DNA from: Opisthocomus hoazin
Taxonomy: Eukaryota > Chordata > Aves > Opisthocomiformes > Opisthocomidae
NCBI RefSeq assembly: GCF_030867145.1
Contig: NC_134434.1
Span: forward strand, 6,076,001-6,140,000
Direction: 5' to 3'
Length of the DNA: 64,000 nucleotides
Positions 35,601 to 47,600 of the stretch are shown here, one piece after another. Each line of letters starts with the position of its first letter. Positions within the stretch are counted from its first letter, which is position 1. The notes under the pieces were generated by a model. That model saw only the letters and a list, made by a program, of their open reading frames with translations. It was not told where the DNA came from and made no database searches. Position numbers and translations under genes: made by a program.

Positions 35601-38600
35601 CCCGCTAGTACCTCTCACAGCAGCAGCGTGTTTTCCCCTCGCGCTCTGCTCCTCCCCTGCTGCAGATCCCCAGCTCCCGCTGCACACACAGAGCTACAGC
35701 CTGCTGTAATCCAAAGCCCTGGCATAAACAGCAGATAATCATGACCCCGCTTCCAGCCAGGGACAGATCTCCTGAGGAGGGCTTTGGACACCTCGCTCTC
35801 TCCATGGCTTCGGGTCCAGCATATCTCCAGAGAAGGAGACTCCACAGCCTCCCTGGGCAGCCTGGGCCAGGGCTCCGTCACCCTCAGAGGGAAGAAGTTC
35901 TTCCTCGTGTTCAGCTGGAACTTCCTCGGCTTCAGTTTGTGCCCATTGCCCCTTGTCCTGTCGCTGGGCACCACTGGAAAGAGTCTGACCCTGTCCTCCT
36001 GACACCCACCCTGTAGATATTTATAAGCATTTATTAGGTCCCCTCTCAGCCTTCTCTTCTCCAGGCTGAACAAGCCCAGCTCCCTCAGCCTTTCCTCGTA
36101 GGAGAGATGCTCCAGTCCCCTCACCACCCTCATAGCCCTCCGCTGGACTCTCTCCAGTAGCTCCCCATCTTTCTTGAAGTGGGGAGCCCAGAACTGGACA
36201 CAGTACTCCAGATGAGACCTCACTAGGGCAGTGCAGAGGGTAAGGAGAACCTCCCTCGACCTGCTGGCCACACTCCTCTTAATGTACCCCAGGATCCCAT
36301 TAGCTTTCTTGGCACCTTCTCTGGAGATATTTAAGACCCGCCTGGACAAGGTCCTCTGCAGCCTGCTGTAGGTGACCCTGCTTTAGCAAGAGGCTTGGAC
36401 TAGATGACCCACGGAGGTCCCTTCCAAGCCCCACCATTCTGTGATTCTGTGATCCCTTCCAGCCCACAGCACAGCAGAGCAGCTGCTCCAGGTCCTGCGC
36501 TGCACCTGGAGCAGCTCCAACCCTCCCCGAGCCACCCTGGTCACATCGCTCCCATGGGATACGCTGCTGAAGCTCCTACAGGAATGCTCTATAGGAACCC
36601 CTGCGTCAGCCTGGCAGCGGCCCTCGGGCTGTGGGGTAATGGGTCACGTTTCCCTTGATATCCCGTAGTGGGAGATGGATGTCCTGACCTCAGAGAGCCT
36701 GGCTGCTTCGCACGGCGTCCAAGCAAGGGGGATGGGGAACGTGCCTGCCCCGGGCAATTCCCTTGCAGTCGAGCTCGGTGGAGCGTATTTATTCATCCTT
36801 CCCAAAGGCCCTGCTGGCTTTGCTGTGGTTCTGTTTGTTTTCAGTCCCTGCCGGTATCCAAATGGGCGAGCTTCGCACTTACCAAAGTATTTCCGTCGTA
36901 AAGCGCGATCTCTCCGCTGGTCGCGCTGCCGGGATAAGCCAAGTAGGAGTTGGCGTGGTTGATCGAGAGAGCGCACAGACCTGGCAAGGCGAGAAGGAGG
37001 CAGCTGAGGTCATTTGCTGGTGGAGGACGGAAAGTAGAAATGTGGCCATGGACACGGCAGGGGGTTCAGGCTCTGTCTCATTTCAGGGCAGTGTCCGGCA
37101 CCGGGCGCACACCGGTGTGGCCTCGGCCGTGGGGACAGCTGCTTGTAGGGGACAGTACGGCTCCCCCCTCCCAGCCACCATCGCCCCAGAACCCCGCTCC
37201 AAAGGAGCCCCGGCCCTGCTTTTGGGCACACTCTTGGCTTCTCCCCCTTAATCATCTCCTTTGAGAAGGCAAGAATAGGTGCGTAAAACACAGCAAGGAA
37301 AATCTGAGTCTCAGGGCTAACAGGACTCCTGTCCAGGCACATCTGGGCACCTCCAGATGTGCGCAGGGCGTAGGTGCCACGTCAGCAGCTCAGATGAGCA
37401 GTGCGGCACAGACACAGCCCTGGTATCAAGGCTGGCACGGCAAGCAGCAGCTGTGGGGCTGGGCAGCACCGTTTCCTTTTTCTCTGAGCAGAAAATGGAA
37501 GCAGAGAAAGTCAAAGCGAATACGTGGTTGTGCAGGGAGTTTTCGGCAGACAAGGAACTTGAACCAAGCTAAATTTCAACAACAGGGGGAATTCTTCCCC
37601 ATATTAGCCATCTGTTTTTATGCCAACATAAGCATAAAGGTTCCCAAACACCCCTTTCAAAGGGAGCAGGAATCCGGGATGAGACAGGGATGGATGGATG
37701 TGTCCATCCGCCTGTCCCCCGGGTGACCTTGGAAAAGCGCATCTCTTCCTGCCTCTCATTTCTGCCGCTGGCTGAGGACCCGTCCCGGTGACTCCTGTCA
37801 CACACAGCAACGGCTCTCACTCGCTTCCTGCCCCACGTCCGCCCACTCGCAGTCCTCCCAAATCCCACTCAAGGCTTCGGCATGACCTGAGCTTCCTGGC
37901 CCCCGGCCGGGGGTCCCACCGAGTCCCCCCGTGCGGAGGAAGCCGCGGGGTTAAAGGCTGCTGGGGAGGCTGCCGCACTCCCCAGACAAGACGCCCGTAT
38001 CCGCACGGACGCGCGCACACACGCCGTGCAACCCGTCATGTCAGGACACAGCCCTGGCCCCGGCCCAGCACCGGGGAAGGATCGGCCGAAGCTCTCGTTT
38101 TAGGTCATTGTTTATAACTAAACAAAGAGACCGCGGCCGAGCCAGGAGCTGCGGGACCGGCCAGGGGCCCCAGGGATCCGCTCCCTATCCATCAGAGCCA
38201 CTCACATCACGCCAGGGACGGCGCGCACCGGGGAGAAGAGGCACGGCAGCGGCAAAGTGCAGGCAGTTAAAGGCACCCAAAGAGGGAGGGACAGGAGCAG
38301 AGATAGCCCAGAGAGTTTGCTCGTGATGAGCCAGGGTGTCTGTTCAGGATGGTCTTCCCCCAGCCCAGGCAGCACGGGGAGATCAGCGCAGCCCTTTCTG
38401 GAAGCGGAGGATCTGGAGAACACGCAGGCTGAACAAAGCAAGCTCTGAGCGGCTGGTGTGAGTCACCCGCTGCCTCTGCTCCGCGCCTGGCTGGGAGAGA
38501 CGGACGGGAAACCAGGCCAGGGGAAAACACAGATGTGAGTGTACTGGGCTGACCTCAGGGACGCACAGGGAACAAGGATCACAAGGGATGAAGACACTCC

Positions 38601-41600
38601 TCTGCTCTCGGCAGCCCCGCAGCCCTGACGAGGGTCGGTGCGTGCAGTGGTAGGCTGGGGAGGGAGGAATCATAGAATCATAGAATGCTTTGGGTTGGAA
38701 GGGACCTTTAGAGGTCATCTAGCCCAACCCCCTGCAGTAAGCAGGGACATCTTCAACCGGATCACATTGCTCTGAGCCCCGTCCAACCTGACCTTCAACA
38801 TTTCCAGGGATGGGGCCTCCACTACCTCTCTGGGCAACCTGTGCCAGTGCTTCACCACCCTTATCGTAAAAAAATTCTTCTTTATATCCAGTCTAAATCT
38901 ACCCTCTCTTAGTTTAAAGCCATTGCTCCTTGTCCTATCAAGGCAGTGGGTTGGTGCTGCTCAGGATGGCATCTCTGGGAATGCCACATCGCAGCTGGCT
39001 TCCTCGCACAGCATGGAAAAATGCTGCTGTGTCTGAGAAGCCTGGCCTTGCCCCCACACCAGCACATCCAGGAGGATCTGGGGCTTGCAGGGAGCCACAT
39101 GAGGTGGTTTGCAAAGCTGCAGCCATCCCCAAGATGTGCTCTCGTAGCATGCGTGTCACCACTAGCACTGCGACCTCCTCGGTGGAGAGAGTCCAGCGGA
39201 GAGCTACGAGGATGAGGAGGGGACTGGAGCATCTCTCCTACGAGGAGAGGCTGAGGGAGCTGGGCTTGTTCAGCCTGGAGAAGAGAAGGCTGAGAGGGGA
39301 CCTTAGAAATGCCTCTAAATATCTGCAGGGTGGGGGTCAGGAGGATGGGGCCAGACTCTTTCCAGTGCTGCCCAGCGACAGGACAAGGGGCAACGGGCAC
39401 AAACTGAAGCCGAGGAAGTTCCAGCTGAACCCGAGGAAGAACTTCTTCCCTCTGAGGGTGACGGAGCCCTGGCCCAGGCTGCCCAGGGAGGCTGTGGAGT
39501 CTCCTTCTCTGGAGATATTCCAGACCCGCCTGGACGCGGTGCTGTGCAGCCTGCTCTGGGTGCCCCTGCTTGGGCAGGGGGTTGGGCTGGGTGACCCACA
39601 GAGGTCCCTTCCAACCCCCACCATTCTGTGATTCTGTGATTCCGTGACATGAGCCGCATGAAATACAACATGCTTGAGCACACATGAAAAACAGCAGGCT
39701 TGGCCACCATGGGCATTTCCTTCTCCTGCGTGGAGGAGGCTGGATCAGAAGCAAGGTCCTGGCCAGGAACAGCCAGGGACCTCACTGCAACTGGCCGGTG
39801 GGTGTGCAGCAAACCCCGGTCCTCCCTGTGCCAGCGTTACTGTGCCCGTGGTGCAGCTTTGGGGAGGGTGGCACGCTTGGCGTGTGCTCCTACACCCCCT
39901 CACCACAGATCCCCACTCCGAAAAGGGTCATACGAAGACCGGTGAGGCCGGACTGCCTCGGCCTCCAGGACACGCCACGCTTGGGGCCAGCCTGCGGACC
40001 AAAGCAGATGCTCTGGAGCCCAGGGAGCACGCGTGGCACAGCGCTTGGCACTCAGCTTGTTTCAGTGACAGCTGCTGCTGTAAAAGGGTTTTAAAAAATT
40101 AAGCCCCTAGGAAGTGCTGTGATCCACAGCAGCCGAGTTCTGTGCCGGTGGGCGCTGATTGCCGTTGCTCTTAAACCATGACCTGATCGCTCAACCCCAT
40201 GGCAGAACAGCTTCAGGCCTGGATATCCCTGCCCTTCCTGCCGCCGCTGGGCTTTCTCGGGGAGCTCTTAAACTTTAATTATATTTGCAGTATTTAGTAT
40301 GTTTAATCCACATGGAGAGGCCATCTGTTGAGACCTGAAGTAGGTCAGGGGAGCTGCCGGAAGAGCATCCCTTGAAAGCCCAGAAGCCAGGCGTGAGCAC
40401 ATCAGCAACTTCCCGATCAACCGACCGCGAAACGATGCCGCAGCGCGCGACGGGCCGGGATATCACAGCGGCGCTCGGCAGCGCTGCCGCAGGCGCCTGG
40501 CCAAGTTTCCCTCTCCGTGGCTAAAAATAGCTCCTGTCCCGCGAGCAGGAAAGCCGGATTCACCCTCCGCTGCACAGACAGGATCTGTTGTGCAGCCACC
40601 TGCCCTGCCCCTTGGGTTTGCAGCGTGTATGGAATAATATCAGGTGGCAGCCCAGGCTCCTGGGAACTCCCTGACGGGGAATTAGCGCTGTGCCTGGCTG
40701 TGTTTTCTGCCCTGGGTGATCTTCACAGCGCTAATCCCTTTGAGAGCTGACCCCAAGCCTGTAAGTAATCACAGGAGCTTTCTACCTTAGCAGAGCAGCG
40801 CATGTCCACGGCCAAAAGCGAACCCGGGTTAACCACAGCTCTGCAGCGAGCACGGAGCTCTGCAGCACGGCGTGACGCTGCAGAGCTGACTCACGCCGGC
40901 AGCGTGGGGAAGCGGGGCTCCTTCATCCGGAGAGCAAAAACGCTGCGGGACTCTCTGACGCAGGGCACGGGGAAGGAAGGGCAGGGAGCCGTGGAGGGAG
41001 AGTTTCAAGTTGTTCTGTCTGCGGAGGGAAACTTGCGGTCCTGGCCTGCCTGACAGCTTTCCGCTTGTGAAAGAGAATCAGGGACACTGCGGGAAGCCGT
41101 GAGCTGCACGGACAACCCGCACGGGGATAGGAAGGGATCGAACCCAGGAGGTGAAGTCAAACCACACTGACCATTTCTGCTCTCCTTTGAACGAGCATTT
41201 GCTCAGGGCAGAGCAGAGTTTCTGCTCTCCCAAGCCCGACTTGGAAGAGGAAGAACTTCTTCCCTCTGAGGGTGACGGAGCCCTGGAACAGGCTGCCCAG
41301 GGAGCTGGTGGAGTCTCCTTCTCTGGAGATATTCCAGACCCGCCTGGACAAGGTCATCTGCAGCCTGCTGTAGGTGACCCTGCTTCGGCAGGGGGGTTGG
41401 ACTGGGTGACCCACAGAGGTCCCTGCCATATCCCACCATTCTGTGATTCTGTGATTCTGTGACCGACTGCCTCCATGCATTTCTCGCTCCCTGGTGCTGA
41501 ATTATGGTACACAAACCACAGGCTGGTTTAAATTCTAACACGAGTGTTGTGGCTCTACAAAGCTCCTGCAGAGCCGATCTCCCTTTCGCACAGCTCTCCC

Positions 41601-44600
41601 ACGCTTACCTGTTGTATTTGGAGGCGTATCCAGAATAGTCTTCAAAAGCTTCATGTCCTTAATGTTATGGATGTAAATTGACTCCTCCAGGCAAACAACC
41701 AGCCTCTGCAAGGACACAAGGGACATGCACAGGACCTCACCAGCACGGACACGGTGCCTGTCTGCTGCTCCCACAGTTCACACACCCAAATCCTCGCTGT
41801 CAGAAAAACTCCACAGGAATTTCTCACACACTGAAATGTCACAGAAACATGATCTGTTCTGCTTCTCCATCCCCTCTCACTGGACAACCTTTGATTTTGT
41901 ACGACGCTGCTTTAGAGAGCTGCCTGCATCTGGTGTTGTGTTAGGAAGCAGACAAAACATCAGGATTTATTCTCTGCTACTCTCACAGCTGATCTTCCAC
42001 TCCCCAGACCCCAGGAACAGGAAGACACATCAGGGTTATACCCTAGCCACGGAGCCTCGATTGCCATCCTGTCCTACCCCAATTTTTGTCTGCAGTTCTT
42101 TTCACAGCAAATTACTTTTTGATCGTAAAGACCAGGCAGCAGAGAGGCTGCCAAGCCTGCTTGTCAGGATGCCTACAGATGGGACTGCGTGCCTTTTGCC
42201 CTGACTTTTTCCTGATTTGGGAGCGAACATGTAGGTGATGGGCCTCCCACTGCCGCTACACCTAACGCATCCGTTCAGCAAATTCCCATTTGGCATCAGC
42301 AAGCAAGACTCTGCTTTATGTGCCCTGCAGAACTGCGTAAAAACTGGGCTAGGAAACATTTTTTCAGGGACAGTCACATTTACACCATCTTTGCAGATGG
42401 GTAGGGAATTTCCAACTTAATGTGGTTGTACCTCTTCTGCTGAACTCATCAGGAACACCCAAGAGCCAGCCAAGAGGCAGCCGCTAAGAGAGGAGCTGCC
42501 AAGCCATGGGGAGGAAAAAGGAAGCCTAATGTTGCCACCTTAGCACTGGGCTGCCATTTCCGTGACCGCTCACCTTTGTGTCTCAGCTTGGTCCAGACCT
42601 CTCTGTGTTAGCAGGGAGGCATTTTGCATAGAGGCCTTTCTGGGACCAGGCTTTGGATCTGGCCGAGGGGCTGTGCTTCCTCAGCCCAGCGAGCACACAG
42701 CCTCGCCTAAGTTAGTGCCAAGTGTCCAGAAGCGCTAAAAACCTCCCAGAAAAACCTAAGGCCAGACTCCATCCAAGCTCCTGAAGCTGGAGCGCCCGGA
42801 TCCATGTACAGGAAGCCTCCACCTCTTTAGAAATGAGGCCACTTATTTAGCATCTAAATGTGGATCTTAGTCACTAACTTGAAACACCCACATTAGAAAA
42901 TCTCTGCCTTGCTCCACCATTACTCTCAGATCAAACTCTTTCCCACTTCTATTCCTGCTAACCACAGCATCTGGGGCTGTGTCAGAGCTGTTTTGCATTT
43001 CCAGGAAGACTTTGCCTTTTCTACAGTAACAGCTATCAACTTCCTAGCAGAGACTGTCAGAGTAATATTTATACAGCTGATTTCGGCAAAGCCACCATCT
43101 GCTTTCCCAGAACTGCAAAACGCGCTGCTGTTGATGTACAGGTGAAGGGAGGTTTCCAGATGACGGCAAAGCAACAGCCAGAGCTGCAGCAAGAGATGCT
43201 GGCACCGACAGGGACAAAATCCAGGAAAGCGATGGGAGAGGGAGGTGAACAGGCAAAGGAGGCCTGGACAAGCTCACCACAAGATGGAGAGGGCTGGTTC
43301 TCTGCCTCCTGCCCTCCATGCAGCCCTGCAGTCCATGCTAACGTCAGCACAAACCCTGCTGAGATGAGGAATGGGTTTTTATCCTCACTGTGCACGCAGA
43401 CAGAGCCTCAGAGAAGGTGCCTGGTGGTGTGATGGCTACACAGTACAAGGCACTGCATCTTGTACGGAATGTTACTGCTCACCAGGATTTTTCTTTTGTA
43501 CTTCAGTTTGACACGAATCAGATTAGATAACTGAGTTGTGTGTGGAGGACTTAAATGTGCTGGGTATGGACACAGTCAGGGAAAATTATCAAACCTCTCC
43601 AAAGAGCTCAGCAGGGTTTCAGCAGAGAATGAAAACCCAGGGAGGCTGCGGGAGAGCTTCTCACCAGCCCCACAGCACAGCCTTATTCCTTGCTTGGAGA
43701 CAAATCACGAGCTACCTTGACACACTTCAGAGTTGTAACGGAGCTTGGAACAAAGAATTCCCATGGATCAACAACAACCAAGGGACTCGCTCGTTTGCAT
43801 GAGGACATTTTCAGAGAGATCAAATCGAAATATGCACCACTTGTTTGAGACCTGTTCCTGTTTTATCTGCCACCATTTTCCTCTGTTAATGCCTTGTATG
43901 GGATGTGGCTTTCCGTGGTCTTTTAATGAAGTGTAGTTTTCATACAAAAGCCCAGGCAAAAGGCTCAAATGTCACAGCACATGCAGAACCTGACAGCCAC
44001 CAGTTTAAATCTTGAATGTAGATTGAAACAGCGATTTCTCTCCTATCTACGCAAGTATCTGTGGCATCTTCAAATCTCTCCAGGTTTGTCTGTGTTATGG
44101 CTGGAGGATAAGCTCAGCCCAGGATTTCAACCCAAGCTCATACAGCAGCCAAGGAACGCGGATGCAAAGCTGCGCCTGTGCATCATCTTCAGGCAATGTC
44201 CAGAGCAACACATGGGGAAAAGCCTGAACATATTTTATTCTCACGCTTATCTCCTAGAGCTGCTAAGCAGAAACTCCCAGTTTATTTTTATTATGTATAC
44301 ATCTATCTGCAATTCAAAGGAAGTCCTTATTTTGCCAGCTCCATTGTAAGTTTAAGTGAAAAAAATCAATTTAGGACAGATTTAATTGTAATACAGGAAC
44401 TTCTGGTCAAGCACAGCTTTACTGGAAACTCAACCCAGAGTTTCCTTATGGGAGAGCCTTACTGCAGGACTCACTGTTGCTAACTAAGGAGAGGCTGATT
44501 ATATACAATTACACAGACTGCTTATTTCTTCATTGTAAAAAGTCTTCTGCTTCTTATGGCATATACTTTGAAAATAATTATGGATAAAAAGAAAAGATGA

Positions 44601-47600
44601 CTTAAAATCCTCCAGAGGTGCTCAGGGCTGCATGAGGCTATGTCAGTTCAGAGAGTAATACTCTAAAAGCCTTCTTCTAAGTGGCCTGAATGTTTCCTAT
44701 ATCTTTAAAAATAAACCAAGGCTGCTAGCAGTACATGAGAAGCAGCCCTTTGCCTCATCCATGGAGTTCAAGTTACTTCTGGGTTTTGTTACCAACTTTG
44801 AAGGTCTCATTTGCAACCAAGATGGCAGAGGTGGGCCCGAAGTCAGGAAGTGGAATCCAAAGGAGAGAGGAAGATGAAAAGGTGGTTTTTTGGCAGAGCT
44901 GTGTGTTGAATAGGCAAGAAGACAGGCAACAAAAAGTCTTTGTGTAACTGCTACGAAAACAAGGACTTAGCTTCATTTTACTGAAGCCAGCAGTTGCGGC
45001 AGATGATATCCACAGCCATCCTGCTCCTCTGTCAGAGGTCACCAAGCCTGAAGCGGGGCTGACAAGAGGACAGGCACCTACCCCTCCAGTCTCTGTGCAA
45101 CCCTGCCCAGGCTGCCAGCGGGGCCCCAGCTGGAGAGTCAACACCAGCAAAGAGCCACCGTGGGATAGCTCTTGCCAACCCCCTTCCCCAGCCTCTCACC
45201 TGACGATTCAGCCGGATGGACAATATGTTACTGGAATAGCTATAGTTGCAGATCTCTGTCCCTTTCTTGAAGTGGTAGACATTCATTTGCTGTGGCTTGG
45301 CATGACTGACCACAACCACCAGGCTGCTGGAGAACAGACGCTCCACGATGTAAACATCTGGGATTTCATCTGGGCACAGAAGGAAAGCAAGACAGAGTCT
45401 TTAGCTTGGTTTACAGTTGGTTTGGTTGCAGCAACAAGTAAGACTCAGTGGGGAACCGGGCTGGAGCGCTCAGTGCTAAGGTGTTCAACATCTGCTTTGG
45501 TTGAAAAAAAAATTCTTACACCTGGCACAAAGCATTTAGGACAGAGCAGGAAGGGGTTAATGAACCTTCCCCCGAAGGCAGAATTTAAGCCAGCCCCCTT
45601 TGACAGTGCTATTGTGCCTCTCCTGAGCAGGGCCCTCTAGCTGAAGCTAATCCATGGGAAGGGGATATAAAAAGGAGGAGCTCACTCAATTTGGCTGGGG
45701 TTTTCTTGAAGAGAGTGGGTGGTCTGGGGCTTACTGATGTAAGGCTAGCTGTGTGTACCTCGCTTTATTCTGCGCAGTGTTTTACGGAAGGCTGATGTGT
45801 TTAATCACTCCCTGTCACTGGGGTTGTGGTCTTTAGAGAGCTCTAGCACGGCTGTGCTGAACAGTGGTGTGGCATGTCTTGCAGAGACTGTGTTTGGGAT
45901 TACTCCTGTTGTGCTGAGAAGACACTGTACAATGGTTCTGGTGAACCTATACTTACATTATTGGGGGTTATAACTTCTAGTGTAGGTAGCCCTGAATGGT
46001 GCTCAGTGCTTGGGCTGTGCTGTGTTGGAGGTACAGGGACTGCTCATGTCTCAGGCCATCACCTTGAGCGTGTCACCAGGAGGGATCTGCTTCTCTTTGG
46101 TCTGACTCTGAGGGCAATTCAAACTCCTAAATACTTTTAAAATAAGTCTATGGCTTGCTGCTATATAGCAACTGAGTTATGCTGTGAGATAAAGAGGAAA
46201 GGAGCCTGGACTTCGTTCTGGATGATGCAGCTATGTCTGGTTGCTGAGGCTTCCTCTATAGCCAGTGGAGAGAGACCAGCATCTCCCAGCTGTGAGGTGT
46301 ACCTTTGGTGCATCTCAGCTGAAATGCTTCTGGCCATGGCCTGAACCAGACTAGAGTACACGCCGCATGAGGCCTGACTTGTTTTGGGCTGTTCAGTGCA
46401 CTGCTTGCTGCTCTGAGCACAGCTAACAGCTAAAAGCCTGCTGTGAATGACCTTCTTACATGGGAAACCTGTTAAAAACACCTTGCTTGTAAATGCCACA
46501 TTGGACTGTGAGTTCTCCAGCATCTGTGCTGGGAGTCTGCAGTCTCCAGTCTACATACACACAGCATACCAGTGGTAAACTACTTCTGAATGCTGGCTTG
46601 CAGGATAAGCTGCTGCTGTGAGACTGATGGCAGTGAAAAAGAAGCTGGACTCTAAACTTGTGGGAGTCCTTTGATTTTGTTAAGCACTGCTGACTGCTCG
46701 GAAGCTTCTCCAAGGCTGTAGCTAGCTCTACAGGCTGCTGCGCACAGGGCAATAACCAGAGCTGTTCCTCTCCTGATATGGGTACAGCAGAAACAGATGC
46801 CAGCTCTGCAACAGCAGTGACCAGGATCACCCCCTCAAGGCAGACTGAAGTGCAGTGATGCAGGCAAAGTCTGTCAGCCAATATTCCACTGCAGCGGGAC
46901 AGGAGACTTACTGCTTTCATGGACCTGGTCCAGTTGCTCCACAGAACTTAAGGAGAAAAGCCTGTATCCAGTTGTGGTTCCAATTGCCAGGGAGCTGCAA
47001 AGACAAGATGAAAGCTTTTTAGTTAACATTTGTGGCCTCCAGGTCATAGCCAGAGTCCCTGCACGTAGGGGAAATGGGTAGTTCCTAGTACAGTGATCTG
47101 TGAAGGCACAACTTCAGTTTCCTCTCCCAGACTGAAGCATGTAAGGCAGAAAAGCCAAGAATCCCGCTTGCCATCTGAGGCTATTGCAGCCTACAGAAGC
47201 ACACTGACTTGTGAGGGCTGTGGAAGCTTTGCTCTCACTGCTAATGGCAGTGGGCGCAGGCATGCCAAGCGCTGGCTCTGCTCAGTTCCAGATATAGTAA
47301 GCAGCAAAAACTAGGTCTTAAATCAGCAGCCAGCCCAGAATACCGACGTGCAGCGTTTGCGCTGGCAGTGGTGGCCAGCAGGTTCACGTCAGCAGCACAC
47401 CACCACCCATCAAAGCCCTCTTTGTTTAGACAGACCAAATGCAAAGCAGTGCTGTGAAGGTAATGATATTTCCAGGTGTGAGACTGATATCTGTGATCAC
47501 AGAATCACAGAATGGTGGGGGTTGGAAGGGACCTCTGTGGGTCACCCAGCCCAACCCCCTGCCCAAGCAGGGTCACCCACAGCAGGCTGCACAGGACCGC

